Source: Phyllobacterium sp. OV277
GTDB taxonomy: Bacteria; Pseudomonadota; Alphaproteobacteria; Rhizobiales; Rhizobiaceae
Reading direction: 5' to 3'
NCBI RefSeq assembly: GCF_900104355.1
Contig: NZ_FNIY01000001.1
Location: forward strand, 372,001-436,000
DNA length: 64,000 bases
A model generated the notes under the pieces. It was not told the origin of the DNA, ran no database searches, and saw only the letters and a program-made list of their open reading frames with translations. Shown here one piece after another: positions 17,558 to 26,689 of the stretch. The position numbers and the translations under genes were made by a program. How positions within the stretch are numbered: the stretch's first letter is position 1; each line of letters starts with the position of its first letter.

Positions 17558-18442
17558 TCAAACCTTCGCATCCACCAGAGAAACGAAGGCATCGGCTGCC
17601 TTGCTGTAATAACGCTCGCGGTGATGCAGCAGGTAGAATGGGCGCGGCGTGGTGGGATAGGCAACCTGCCGCAAAAGCTTTGCCCGCAGTTTCGATGAAG
17701 CGACGCTGCGCGATATCAGCGTTGCCCCGACACCCGCCTCCACAGCGCCGATCACTGCCTCATTGCCAGGCAATTCCATGGCGATTTCGAGCATGCTCAC
17801 ATCCATACTCACAGACCCAAGCAACTGGTCGAAAGCCGAGCGCGTGCCTGATCCTTTTTCGCGAAGCACCCAGGCCACATCCCTGAAATCCTTGGCTTCC
17901 ACTGTCCGGTGCGCCGCCCAGGGCTGGCCTGACGCAACGACAATGACCATGTCATCCGTTGCCACGATCTTGGTCGACAGCAGCGCGTGGTCGACCTTGC
18001 CCTCGACAAATCCGAGTTCCGCCTCACCGGCCTCAACAGCTTCGGCCACCTGTTTCGTATTGCCGATCCGGATATCCAGTGTAATGCCGGGATAGCGCTT
18101 GCGGTATGCGCCAAGCCTTTCCGGCAGCCAGTAACCGGCAATCGTCTGGCTTGCCATGATCGACAACTCGCCGCGCATCAGACCGGCAAGATCGGTCAGG
18201 GCGGCTTCAGCAGCTTTGGCACGCGCCACCACGGCGATGGCCTCTTTCAGAAACACCCGTCCGGTCTGGTTGAGAACGATGGAACGCCCGATCCGGTCAA
18301 ACAAAACAACGCCGTGCCTGTTCTCAAGCGCAGTAATGGCGGCACTCACCGCCGACTGCGTCATATTGAGCGCCGTCGCCGCATGGGTGATGTGCTCCCG
18401 TTCGGCAACCGCGATAAAGATGCGTAACTGGTCCAGCGTCAT
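17558..18442 (-). CDS. LysR-family transcriptional regulator
   Basis: A 294-residue LysR regulator. The winged helix is at about residues 1-60 (ITHAATALNMTQSAVSAAIT recognition region), and a periplasmic-binding-like effector domain covers 90-290. The pattern resembles the YeiE/CysB/CbbR side of the family. Its ATG overlaps the stop of the upstream acvB gene (TAATG), so translation is probably coupled. A TDT-family anion exporter follows. In other bacteria YeiE-like regulators respond to sulfite and TDT exporters can move sulfite; a sulfur-anion role here is speculation. Confidence 0.88.
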   Translation of the reverse strand: MTLDQLRIFIAVAEREHITHAATALNMTQSAVSAAITALENRHGVVLFDRIGRSIVLNQTGRVFLKEAIAVVARAKAAEAALTDLAGLMRGELSIMASQTIAGYWLPERLGAYRKRYPGITLDIRIGNTKQVAEAVEAGEAELGFVEGKVDHALLSTKIVATDDMVIVVASGQPWAAHRTVEAKDFRDVAWVLREKGSGTRSAFDQLLGSVSMDVSMLEIAMELPGNEAVIGAVEAGVGATLISRSVASSKLRAKLLRQVAYPTTPRPFYLLHHRERYYSKAADAFVSLVDAKV

Positions 18443-19896
18443 TACTGCGCCGGGGCAGTTGAAGGCGCAGTTGCCGGAGCTGTTGTAGGGGCCGGTGCAG
18501 TTGCCGGTGCTGCCGCCTGCCCTTGCACGCGGGAAGCAATGGCTTCCATCAGCTTGGCCGCCAGCGCATCATATTTCTCATTGTAATGATGATTACCTTC
18601 CAGCAGGATTTTCTGCACGGTGCTTAATGTCGGGTCGGTACAGGCGGTATCATCCTCTTCCGTGCCATAGACGCACAGAACCTTTTCCGGCGGCATCTTG
18701 GCAACAGCCGGAGCCACTTCATTGTCACCGCCAAGGCCAAGCCACGCGCCGACGGAAACCTGAAACGGCGTTGTCTCTTCCGTGCCGATCAATCCGACCA
18801 TCGCAATGCGCTTTTGCAGGTGATCGGGGAGGAACGGCCATGCGAAGGGCACCGTATTGGCCCCGAAGGAATAGCCGAGCAGCACCACGGGCAGTTTGCT
18901 GTTGGGATCAGCCTTCTTGACGATGCGGCCGATATCCTTGGCAATATCCTCAGGCTTGCGCACCGACCAGAAATACTGCAGCGAATCGACGCCCACCACG
19001 TGCACGCCTTCCTTGGCGATGATATCGCCGACCGACTTGTCGATATCGCGCCAGCCGCCATCACCGGAAAAGAACACCGCCAGATATTTCGCCGGGCCAT
19101 TGCTGCTCGGGATATCGATGATCGGCAGGGCATCGGCTGATGCGTCCTCCTTGGCAATTTCCACCGCCGCATCCGCAGCAATCTGCATGCGTTCCTGCTT
19201 GGTTGCAGCCAGCTTTTCCTGCGCCTTGAAAAATCCCGATGTTGCAGGGCCTGAGGGTGCAGGATCAGCCTTCTCACGCACGATCACAGCAGGGTTGGGC
19301 AAATCCGCATCATAGGAATAGCTGAAACCCTGACCGGGCACCGCTTCAAAGTCCGCACCTTCACAGGATGGCAGTTTGGTATCAAGCGCCGGTGATGGAT
19401 CGAGTGCAACAGCACCGGCCAGTGTCGCAGGCGGCGCATTGGCGACCGACGCATAGGACATCACGCCGCCCTCACCAATGCCGATCATAACAGGATGCAT
19501 ATAGCTATCGAGGGAAATCATCCGCTGAGCCTCTTTGGCAATGCCTTCAAGCTCGGAGACGAAATAGGTGCATTCGCCCGTATCCTGATTGAGTTGCGCG
19601 CGCCATTTTTCCAGATTGACCGTCAGGACGAGAAAACCGCGATCGAGCAGCAGTTTGGTCAGCGCCTGATCATCGGCAGCAATACCACCCTTCTGCGACA
19701 CCTGAATGGCAATACCCGTTGGTTTCACGCTTGGTTGAAGCAACGGCACGTCGCTGAGACGTTCGGATGTCACCAGAATATTCTTGGATGTTCCCCAGCC
19801 GAATCGGGGCAGATAGCCGGCAACGGCAGCAAGTATGATGCTAAGGACTACAAGCGCAGCGACGAGATACAGATAGGGCCTGCGTAGAAATTTCAT
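18442..19896 (-). CDS. acvB: AcvB/VirJ-family periplasmic lysyl-phosphatidylglycerol hydrolase
   Basis: A 484-residue protein with an N-terminal membrane segment (about 7-29) and a periplasmic region. The C-terminal VirJ-like alpha/beta hydrolase has FFSGDGGWRDID near 275-286 and the nucleophile elbow GYSFGANTVPF (Ser343), with a late His in GNHHYNEKY. An N-terminal hydrolase-like repeat has GIGEGG near 139-144 in place of a serine elbow. A low-complexity tail of Ala, Pro and Thr repeats ends the protein. In Agrobacterium AcvB hydrolyses lysyl-phosphatidylglycerol and is paired with the synthase LpiA. Here the start overlaps the mprF stop (ATGA), matching that pairing. Confidence 0.9.
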   Translation of the reverse strand: MKFLRRPYLYLVAALVVLSIILAAVAGYLPRFGWGTSKNILVTSERLSDVPLLQPSVKPTGIAIQVSQKGGIAADDQALTKLLLDRGFLVLTVNLEKWRAQLNQDTGECTYFVSELEGIAKEAQRMISLDSYMHPVMIGIGEGGVMSYASVANAPPATLAGAVALDPSPALDTKLPSCEGADFEAVPGQGFSYSYDADLPNPAVIVREKADPAPSGPATSGFFKAQEKLAATKQERMQIAADAAVEIAKEDASADALPIIDIPSSNGPAKYLAVFFSGDGGWRDIDKSVGDIIAKEGVHVVGVDSLQYFWSVRKPEDIAKDIGRIVKKADPNSKLPVVLLGYSFGANTVPFAWPFLPDHLQKRIAMVGLIGTEETTPFQVSVGAWLGLGGDNEVAPAVAKMPPEKVLCVYGTEEDDTACTDPTLSTVQKILLEGNHHYNEKYDALAAKLMEAIASRVQGQAAAPATAPAPTTAPATAPSTAPAQ

Positions 19897-22532
19897 CGTT
19901 TAAAGACCTCGAAGGGGCTGCCGCTTACCAGATTCGTTGCGTCGATCAGGGAACGTGGTGTGGCAAGGCCTGGGGGGCAAATCAGATAGTAAGGTGTCCA
20001 TTTCGGGCCGAACTTATCCTTGAACGCGCGCAATCCGTCAAATCGATAAAATTCAGCACCGCGCCGGTAGATGAATGAACCGATACGGTTCCAGCGGGAG
20101 GCAAGGTGGCTGTCGGAAAGTCCGGATAGTGGCGCGGCGCCAAGATTGAACCATTCATAGCCTTCGTTCTTGGCCGCCATCAGCAGATTGGCGAACAGAC
20201 CATCCATGATCACACTCGACGCATCAGGGCGGTGGCGCATCAGATCAACGGCAATCTCTTTCTGCCCTGCCCCGCGCCAGACATTGGCGAAGGCGACAAT
20301 GGCGCCCTCCTTGCGCAGGATTGCGATATCGAAATGCGAGAGATAATCCGCTTCGAAGGAACCAAGCGAAAAGCGTTTTTCCGAACCCGACTTCATTTCG
20401 AGCCATGCATCGGAGACTTCGCGCAATTCATTCATAACCGCAGGTGTCTGCTCCCGCGGCAGGATTTCAAAGGAAATGCCTTCCTTTTCCAGACGGCGCG
20501 CCGCGTAACGCAGCGGCTGGCGCTTGGAACCCTCAAGCGAGAAATCAGCGAGTTCCACCCGGGCGACTTCACCCAGCTTCAAAGCCGTAAGCCCCATGTC
20601 GAGGAACAGCGGCAGGCGTTCAGGACCGACACCATAGAAAACAGTGCGCGCGCCTGACCGGTCAGCCATATCGCGGAACGACCAGGCGAGATCACCAATT
20701 GCATCATCGCTGCCGACAGGTTCGCCCATCGATACCAGACTGCCACCAGAGCGGGCATACATGACAAAACCCCGCCCCTTAATATCCATCAGGAAACGCT
20801 TGTCGCCCAGAAGCGCCAGCGCATCAGATGCACGCGGTGATTGCGCCACCATATCAGGCACACCCTCCGGTATGGGCTGCGCGCGCAGCTTGCCCCGGCC
20901 AACACCGTTGATGATCGTATTGATTGTGATCGCCGCCAGCACAGTCAGAAGCAGGACACTGCCACGCAGGAAGCGGGATGCCTGCGCATCCCATGCAAAT
21001 TCCCACCAGAGCTGATTGGCATATTCCACATGGCGGTAGGCAAAGAAGCCAAGCCACAGCACGGCGAAAGCCGTTGTGCCGATACTGGCGAGCCAGCCCC
21101 AAGTCAGCTTGAAGCTTTCGCCCATCGGTTTGCGATAGAAAGAATCGCCGAATAGCAGGAGAACGCCCGCCATCAAGGTCAATGCCAGCGCTTCTTCCCA
21201 GTCCAGCCCCTTGGCGAGCGAAAAGACAGCACCAAGACTGAACAGGATCACCGCCATAACCCAGGCACGCCACAGCCGCCGGGCAAGGCCACGTGCCACG
21301 ATCAGCAGGGCCAGACCAACAAAACTGGCGCCGAGATGCGACATTTCCAGAAACGGCATCGGCACGAAATCGGAAAGCACCTCAAGTCGGCGGCTGAAAT
21401 CCGGCGTGACGGAAGAAATCAGCAGCACAATACCGCCGAGAAACGCAATACCTGCCGAAAGCGGCGGTATCAGCGTTTCGAACACGCGCACCGCCAGGAT
21501 TGTCGGCCCTGTGATCAGGTGGCGGCGGCGCAATATCTCGGAGATGACAAAGCCGATAATGGCCAAAAGAAAGGGTATCAGGGTGTAAATCACCCGGTAT
21601 GTCAGCAAAGCGGCAATGGCATCAGGATTACGGCCAATGCCAAGACCCGCAATCATCGTGGCTTCAAATGCGCCGATACCGCCGGGGGAATGGCTGATAA
21701 TACCCAAGGCGACAGCCACCACATAAATCAGCGCAAAAGCCGCAATACTCGGCACAGCCCCATGCGGCATGAGGACATAGAGTGTTGCAGCAGCAGCAGC
21801 CACATCAACCAAACCGGCGATGATCTGCAGCATGGCACCCTGCGACGAAGGCAGACGTACCGATACTTTGCCAACCTTCAGCGTGCGTTCGCGGCGCGAC
21901 AGCCAGACCAGTAGCACGGCAACCGCAACAAGGATTGATGCCCCGATAAACTGATCGAGATCAGGACCAAACGACACAATCCACGGAATGCGCGTCGGGT
22001 CGATCACCAGCGCAACGGCAATCATAATGGTAAAGGCAAACCAGATCGCCAGCCATGATGTACCGATAATCCGGCCGATATCAGCAACATTGATGCCTTC
22101 GGCCGCATAGACCCGGTAACGCAGCGCACCGCCCGTCAGCAGTGAAAAGCCGAGCGCATTGGAAATGGCATAGCCCGCCGCCCCCGCCATCGCGGAAATA
22201 TAATAGGGCACGCGCTTGGGCGCGATCGTCTCAACAGCCACGACGTCATAGAGCGCAACGGCGGCAAAACTCACAAATGTGAAGAACAGTGCCAGCAGCA
22301 ACGTGCTATTGGGGATAGCGTGGATTGAATGTTTGACGGCGCGGAAGGAAATTTCGCTCGACAGATGGGTCAGCACCAACAGGCTAAGGACAGCCACACC
22401 GACGCCGAAGAACGTGAACAAGGCGGATTTCGTCCGCTTGCCCCATGGCAGTTTGAGCTGCGAGCGCGCATTGATCTGCTGCAGCGCTTTCTCATTGCTG
22501 TGAACCGGTGACGTGGCTGGGTCCGAAATCAA
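19893..22532 (-). CDS. mprF: Lysyl-phosphatidylglycerol synthase/flippase MprF (LpiA)
   Basis: An 879-residue inner-membrane protein. About the first 550 residues form a flippase region with some fourteen helices. The rest is the cytosolic DUF2156 aminoacyl-transferase domain (starting near RFLMDIKGRGFVMYARSGG and including FNLGAAPLSGL). It transfers lysine from Lys-tRNA to phosphatidylglycerol, lowering surface charge; in rhizobia this is linked to acid and cationic-peptide tolerance. The start is a TTG at 22530-22532 with GGAAAG upstream; no Met lies nearby in frame. The stop overlaps acvB by 4 nt, so mprF-acvB-lysR forms a coupled operon. A TTTGGC-N3-GCCAAA dyad lies about 104-118 nt upstream. 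Confidence 0.92.
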   Translation of the reverse strand: MISDPATSPVHSNEKALQQINARSQLKLPWGKRTKSALFTFFGVGVAVLSLLVLTHLSSEISFRAVKHSIHAIPNSTLLLALFFTFVSFAAVALYDVVAVETIAPKRVPYYISAMAGAAGYAISNALGFSLLTGGALRYRVYAAEGINVADIGRIIGTSWLAIWFAFTIMIAVALVIDPTRIPWIVSFGPDLDQFIGASILVAVAVLLVWLSRRERTLKVGKVSVRLPSSQGAMLQIIAGLVDVAAAAATLYVLMPHGAVPSIAAFALIYVVAVALGIISHSPGGIGAFEATMIAGLGIGRNPDAIAALLTYRVIYTLIPFLLAIIGFVISEILRRRHLITGPTILAVRVFETLIPPLSAGIAFLGGIVLLISSVTPDFSRRLEVLSDFVPMPFLEMSHLGASFVGLALLIVARGLARRLWRAWVMAVILFSLGAVFSLAKGLDWEEALALTLMAGVLLLFGDSFYRKPMGESFKLTWGWLASIGTTAFAVLWLGFFAYRHVEYANQLWWEFAWDAQASRFLRGSVLLLTVLAAITINTIINGVGRGKLRAQPIPEGVPDMVAQSPRASDALALLGDKRFLMDIKGRGFVMYARSGGSLVSMGEPVGSDDAIGDLAWSFRDMADRSGARTVFYGVGPERLPLFLDMGLTALKLGEVARVELADFSLEGSKRQPLRYAARRLEKEGISFEILPREQTPAVMNELREVSDAWLEMKSGSEKRFSLGSFEADYLSHFDIAILRKEGAIVAFANVWRGAGQKEIAVDLMRHRPDASSVIMDGLFANLLMAAKNEGYEWFNLGAAPLSGLSDSHLASRWNRIGSFIYRRGAEFYRFDGLRAFKDKFGPKWTPYYLICPPGLATPRSLIDATNLVSGSPFEVFKR

Positions 22533-22635
22533 TGTGTCGTCTTTCCAACAAAGCCAAAATCAACATGATTTTTGGCAGGCGTCATAAGCTCGGCAATCAT
22601 GGCGTCAATATGCCACAACAGCGGCAACACTCAAC

Positions 22636-22650
22636 TTTGGCCATGCCAAA
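22636..22650. promoter_or_regulatory. TTTGGC-CAT-GCCAAA palindrome upstream of mprF
   Basis: A perfect 6-bp dyad with a 3-bp centre lies between the orphan gene at 22698 and mprF. Size and position fit an operator for a dimeric regulator of the mprF operon. The regulator is unknown; the operon's own LysR product is one candidate. Confidence 0.35.
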
Positions 22651-22697
22651 ATCGAGTTTATAACCCGTTAGTTATTGCATTCTGGTGAATTGTGCTA

Positions 22698-23282
22698 CTA
22701 GGCAGCCTGGTCCAAAGCAAGGTGACGGTACGATCCCGGCGCCCGTACTCTACCTACAGCTGCAGATGGTGGCGTAAGCCCCATGCCTTCCGCGATGGCT
22801 GTCGCCACCGAATTGCTGTTCTGGATCAGGAATGAGTAAACCAGATCGGACGCCCGGATACGGGCAGCCACATCAACCGCTGCACGCCATTTTGTGGCGA
22901 TGGCTGTATAATTACCCTCAAGCAGCAGCGTGGTGCGCGATGTCGGGCGTACATAGAACTCCGGATAGTAGATGAGATCCCGGTTGGAATAATCCGTGAC
23001 GACAGCAGTCAGTCGGCCCCGGATCGCGCAATAGTTGAAACTGTCATCCGCATTGGCTGCACCGCCATTGATTTCATAGAGCGGGCGGCCCGTCTCATCG
23101 GTCCAGACCACAAAATTATGGCTGGCAATCCCGGCAAAGCGCGGGATCGGATAGGAGCCAAAGAGAATGCGGTGGTTCATAAAACGCGTGCTCTGGAGTT
23201 CTGGTTCGAGGAATTCAGAATCTTCAATAGACCATTTAATTTCAAAGACAACAGGGGAACTTCTAACAAAAATGTTATGCAT
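22698..23282 (-). CDS. Orphan protein with an NSNS motif, possible papain-like fold
   Basis: A 194-residue soluble protein without signal peptide or membrane segment. PIPRFAGIASHNFVVWTD is followed by PLYEINGGA, and the C-terminal part carries NSNSVATAIAEGMGLTPPSA. This order (a His in a strand followed by an NSN/NSF motif before a short helix) resembles small permuted NlpC/P60-like or effector-type proteins I have seen, but that is a weak resemblance and the usual Cys is absent. It stands alone, with its own upstream gap of 216 nt. I do not assign a function. Confidence 0.5.
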   Translation of the reverse strand: MHNIFVRSSPVVFEIKWSIEDSEFLEPELQSTRFMNHRILFGSYPIPRFAGIASHNFVVWTDETGRPLYEINGGAANADDSFNYCAIRGRLTAVVTDYSNRDLIYYPEFYVRPTSRTTLLLEGNYTAIATKWRAAVDVAARIRASDLVYSFLIQNSNSVATAIAEGMGLTPPSAAVGRVRAPGSYRHLALDQAA

Positions 23283-23498
23283 ATTTACTTAGCCGGAGCA
23301 CAATCGGCCCGTAGACACAAAACTGTCAAACTTGCTGCCTCTGCAGGCCCATTTATCGCATTTTGAGGCCAATCTGCATGGAGCATAAAGGCAAATTCCC
23401 GCAGATCAGCCTCAAAAAATTATTTTGCACTTTTTTGCGAGCGAAACGGCGAAATTGTTTCTCTTCGCTGGCAAAGTTGAATGCAACCGACCCTAAGA

Positions 23499-24197
23499 TC
23501 AAACCACGCGCGCGCGAATTTCTCCAATACCATCAACGCCGCCGTGCATTTCATCGCCCCTGATAATGGCACCAACTCCGGCAGGCGTTCCTGAAAAGAT
23601 CAAATCGCCCGCTTGAAGCGTGAACAATGTCGAAAGATAAGCAATTGTCTCCGGCACATTCCAGATGAGTTGCTTCAGGTCGCCGCGCTGACGCTCCTTG
23701 CCATTCACGTTGAGCCAGACCGCTCCCGAGGACGGATGGCCGATTTTCGACGCCGGAACGATATCCGAACAGGGCGCAGAAGCTTCAAAAGCCTTGCCCA
23801 CTTCCCACGGACGACCGAGTTTCTTGGCCTCGCCCTGCAAATCGCGCCGGGTCATATCAAGCCCGACCGCATAGCCGAACACATGGTCAAGTGCCTTGTC
23901 TGCGGCGATATCCGATCCGCCCTTCCCCAGCGCGATCACCATTTCCATCTCGTAGTGCACATCGTTGGAGCCGGACGGATAGGGGAAATCGCCATTGCCG
24001 GTAACGAGTGTGTCCGGGTTCTTCTGAAAAAAGAACGGCGGCTCGCGGTTCGGGTCATGGCCCATTTCAATGGCATGATCGGCATAGTTGCGGCCGACGC
24101 AGTAAATCCGGTGGACAGGAAACAGTTTTTCCGATCCGGTTATGCGCAGGACGGGTTGCGAAACCGGTTGGAAGACGAATTGATCATTCTGCATCAT
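23499..24197 (-). CDS. Fumarylacetoacetate hydrolase (FAH) family protein
   Basis: A 232-residue enzyme of the FAH family, which cleaves or decarboxylates beta-dicarbonyl acids using Mg2+ (fumarylpyruvate hydrolase, oxaloacetate decarboxylase and relatives). IYCVGRNYADHA near residue 31 and the metal-binding EMEMVIALGKGG near 82-93 are the signatures, and FGYAVGLDMTRRDLQ is the conserved core. Length fits the single-domain bacterial type. Two adjacent ATG codons start the frame; AAAGG is better spaced for the second (24194). The gene is divergent from the glucoamylase-family gene. Confidence 0.88.
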   Translation of the reverse strand: MMQNDQFVFQPVSQPVLRITGSEKLFPVHRIYCVGRNYADHAIEMGHDPNREPPFFFQKNPDTLVTGNGDFPYPSGSNDVHYEMEMVIALGKGGSDIAADKALDHVFGYAVGLDMTRRDLQGEAKKLGRPWEVGKAFEASAPCSDIVPASKIGHPSSGAVWLNVNGKERQRGDLKQLIWNVPETIAYLSTLFTLQAGDLIFSGTPAGVGAIIRGDEMHGGVDGIGEIRARVV

Positions 24198-24348
24198 GGG
24201 CCTTTCACACGAGATTGATCGCCTTGGTCCAATTTGACCTTGGCAGACGGACGATCACGCTACACATGGTATGGAGATCAGACAGATATCGGATATATCT
24301 GGGCAAGTGTAGCGGCGTTGTGCCCTGTAGCAGGAATATTCAGCCTTT

Positions 24349-25653
24349 ATGGATCAAACATTCGTGCGCGAAAACACGGGTATCACCGCCGATGACGCCG
24401 CTTTGCTGGACAAGGTTCAGCGGGCAAGCTTCCAGTATTTCTGGGACGGTGCCCATCCGCAAAGCGGTCTCGCACGCGACCGATCAGGTAAAAATGCCGA
24501 TCCTGCCAACGATCTCGTTGCAGCGGGGGCGACAGGGTTTGGTTTCATGGCCATTCTCGTGGCCATCGAGCGCGGCTGGATCGAACGGCAGGAGGCTATT
24601 GCCCGTATCGGGACAATGCTGACCGCGCTGGAGAACACCAAACGCTATCACGGCGTCTTCCCGCATTTCTTTCATGGCGCCGACGGATCAACCATCCCCT
24701 TCTCCATGCGCGATGATGGCGGCGATCTCGTCGAAACCTCATTTCTGTTTCAGGGGCTGCTCTGTGTCAGGCAATATTTTGCCGCGCCATCGCCCGATGA
24801 GACTGCGCTGCGCAAACGGATCAATCATCTGTGGCATGGCGTCGAGTGGACGGCACACATCAAGCATGACGAGAAGGTATTGTACTGGCATCACAGCCCC
24901 CGCTACCATTTTGCCCGCAATGTACCCATTCAGGGCTGGAATGAAGCGCTCATTACCTATGTTCTGGCCGCGGGCGCACCCAGACACGGCATTGACCCCG
25001 ACATCTATCATGAGGGTTTTGCCAAAGGCAGCCAGTTCATCAACCGGCGCGATTATTATGGCATCAACCTGCCGCTTGGTCCTGATTATGGCGGCCCGCT
25101 ATTCTTCGCGCATTACTCGTTCTGCGGCCTTGATCCACGCGGTCTCTCCGACCGCTATGCCGATTACTGGCAGCAGAACTGCAACCATGTCCGCATCAAC
25201 TACCAGCATTGCGTGGAAAACCCGCACGGCTATCGCGGTTATGGCCCTGACAGCTGGGGCCTGACCTCCAGCCATGGCCCAGCTGGCTATGTCGTCAGTT
25301 CACCCGCATCGGATTTCGGCCTGATTGCGCCGACAGCCGCCCTTTGCAGTCTGCCCTATCTGCCCGATGAATCCATGAATGCCATCAGGCATTTTTTCAA
25401 ACTCCCTGAAGGAAAAATCTGGGGCCGCTTTGGTTTTGTCGATGCATTCTCGCAAACCAGCGGCTGGTATGCGCGCACCTATCTCGGCATTGATCAGGGT
25501 CCCATCGTCGCGATGATTGAAAACCACCGCACCGGCCTGTTGTGGAACCTGTTCATGAGCGCGCCAGAAGTGCAGCAGGGATTGCAGAAGCTTGGTTTCA
25601 CCAGCCCGCATCTTGCCAATAGTGAGCAGGCAATTTTGGAACCAATGGCCTGA
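24349..25653 (+). CDS. Glucoamylase-family (Glycoamylase fold) protein
   Basis: A 434-residue protein of the (alpha/alpha)6 barrel glucoamylase-like family. Near the N-terminus it has LDKVQRASFQYFWDGAHPQSG and RDRSG. The central SMRDDGGDLVETSFLFQGLL, IQGWNEALITY and the C-terminal FGFVDAFSQTSGWY are characteristic. The acidic pair in WNEALI is a candidate catalytic site. No signal peptide is evident, so it is probably cytoplasmic. Relatives occur beside or fused to cyclic beta-1,2-glucan synthases, which suggests a glucan-processing role, but no such synthase lies in this window. Confidence 0.82.
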   Translation: MDQTFVRENTGITADDAALLDKVQRASFQYFWDGAHPQSGLARDRSGKNADPANDLVAAGATGFGFMAILVAIERGWIERQEAIARIGTMLTALENTKRYHGVFPHFFHGADGSTIPFSMRDDGGDLVETSFLFQGLLCVRQYFAAPSPDETALRKRINHLWHGVEWTAHIKHDEKVLYWHHSPRYHFARNVPIQGWNEALITYVLAAGAPRHGIDPDIYHEGFAKGSQFINRRDYYGINLPLGPDYGGPLFFAHYSFCGLDPRGLSDRYADYWQQNCNHVRINYQHCVENPHGYRGYGPDSWGLTSSHGPAGYVVSSPASDFGLIAPTAALCSLPYLPDESMNAIRHFFKLPEGKIWGRFGFVDAFSQTSGWYARTYLGIDQGPIVAMIENHRTGLLWNLFMSAPEVQQGLQKLGFTSPHLANSEQAILEPMA

Positions 25654-25730
25654 TTGTGCATTGCCACATCGAGAACAGCCGGTCACATTCCGGCCTGATA
25701 TTATGACATGCCTGCCATCGGGGACCATTC

Positions 25731-26642
25731 ATGAAAATCCATGCCGTTTTCAACCACGATGGCGGAACGTTCCGCACGATGGATATGAATGCATTCGCCC
25801 GGACAGCGAAGGAAATCTTTGAAAAACATGGCCATAGCTTCGAGAGTGAAAGCGTGGCCGGTAAAGACATCGTCAAGGCGCTGACAAAGGCCGCAACACA
25901 AGACGATGATCACATATTGATGGCAGGCGGCGGCGATGGCACCATTTCCGCTGCAGCGGATGTTGCATGGAAAGCGGGTGTGCCGCTCGCTGTCTTACCT
26001 GCGGGGACCATGAATCTTTTTGCCCGCTCGCTGAAAATACCGCTGGAACTCAATGCCGCGCTGGAAAGTCTGGCAGATGGAACCATTAAGGCGGTGGATA
26101 TCTCGACCGCCAATGGACAGACATTCGTTCATCAGTTTTCCATCGGGTTTCAGCCGCGAATGATCAAGCTGCGCAATACGCTGGAATTTAACTCGCGCTG
26201 GGGAAAACGTCTGGCGAGTATGCGGGCCTTTACGGTTGTCATTGGCAATCCGCCGCGTTTTGCCGTCCGCATGACCATTGACGGCGCACCGACAGAGCGT
26301 ACCGTCTCGGCAATTTCCATCTCCAACAATCCCTATGGCCGGGGCATGCTGCCGATCGCCGATGATCTGGATCGGGGTGAGCTTGGTGTTTACATCGCCG
26401 AGCGGCTTTCGCCGCTGTCAGTGATCAAACTGGCGGCAACAGTGCTTATGCGCTCATGGCGCAAAAACATTGATGTGAACGAAATTCTGGCCAAAGAAGT
26501 GGATCTGCACTTTCCGCATCTTTATTCCGAGGCCAGGGCAACAATAGATGGTGAGCTTGTTCCATTGGGGCAGGACGTGACCATCAAAATCCATGCGGGC
26601 GAATTGAAAGTTCTGGTTCCCGCTCAACCGCTGCTCAAATAA
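25731..26642 (+). CDS. Diacylglycerol/lipid kinase, YegS type
   Basis: A 303-residue lipid kinase of the DagK_cat family. The nucleotide-binding GGGDGT motif is at about residues 66-71, followed by PLAVLPAGTMNLFARSL, where the GTxNxxAR block contacts the substrate. The C-terminal beta-sandwich includes ATIDGELVPL. It phosphorylates a lipid alcohol at the inner membrane, using ATP. Length matches YegS (about 300). It begins 77 nt after the glucoamylase-family gene on the same strand, so the two may be co-transcribed. It converges on the lipoprotein gene at 26690. Confidence 0.88.
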   Translation: MKIHAVFNHDGGTFRTMDMNAFARTAKEIFEKHGHSFESESVAGKDIVKALTKAATQDDDHILMAGGGDGTISAAADVAWKAGVPLAVLPAGTMNLFARSLKIPLELNAALESLADGTIKAVDISTANGQTFVHQFSIGFQPRMIKLRNTLEFNSRWGKRLASMRAFTVVIGNPPRFAVRMTIDGAPTERTVSAISISNNPYGRGMLPIADDLDRGELGVYIAERLSPLSVIKLAATVLMRSWRKNIDVNEILAKEVDLHFPHLYSEARATIDGELVPLGQDVTIKIHAGELKVLVPAQPLLK

Positions 26643-26662
26643 AAACGGCGCAGCTCGCGCCG
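26637..26662 (-). terminator. Intrinsic terminator of the lipoprotein gene
   Basis: Read on the minus strand, a 6-bp stem (CGGCGC at 26657-26662 with GCGCCG at 26646-26651) and a 5-nt loop are followed by TTTTTATTT. It overlaps the stop of the plus-strand lipid kinase gene. The plus direction has no T run, so it is one-directional. Confidence 0.75.
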
Positions 26663-26689
26663 CGCCGCTTCATCAACAAGGTAAAACAA

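Noticed and set aside
22620-22660. A sigma-54-like TGGCA...TTG pattern upstream of mprF
   Set aside because: The spacing between the TGGCA and TTG elements is about 3 bp too long for the -24/-12 promoter; the palindrome is the better explanation.
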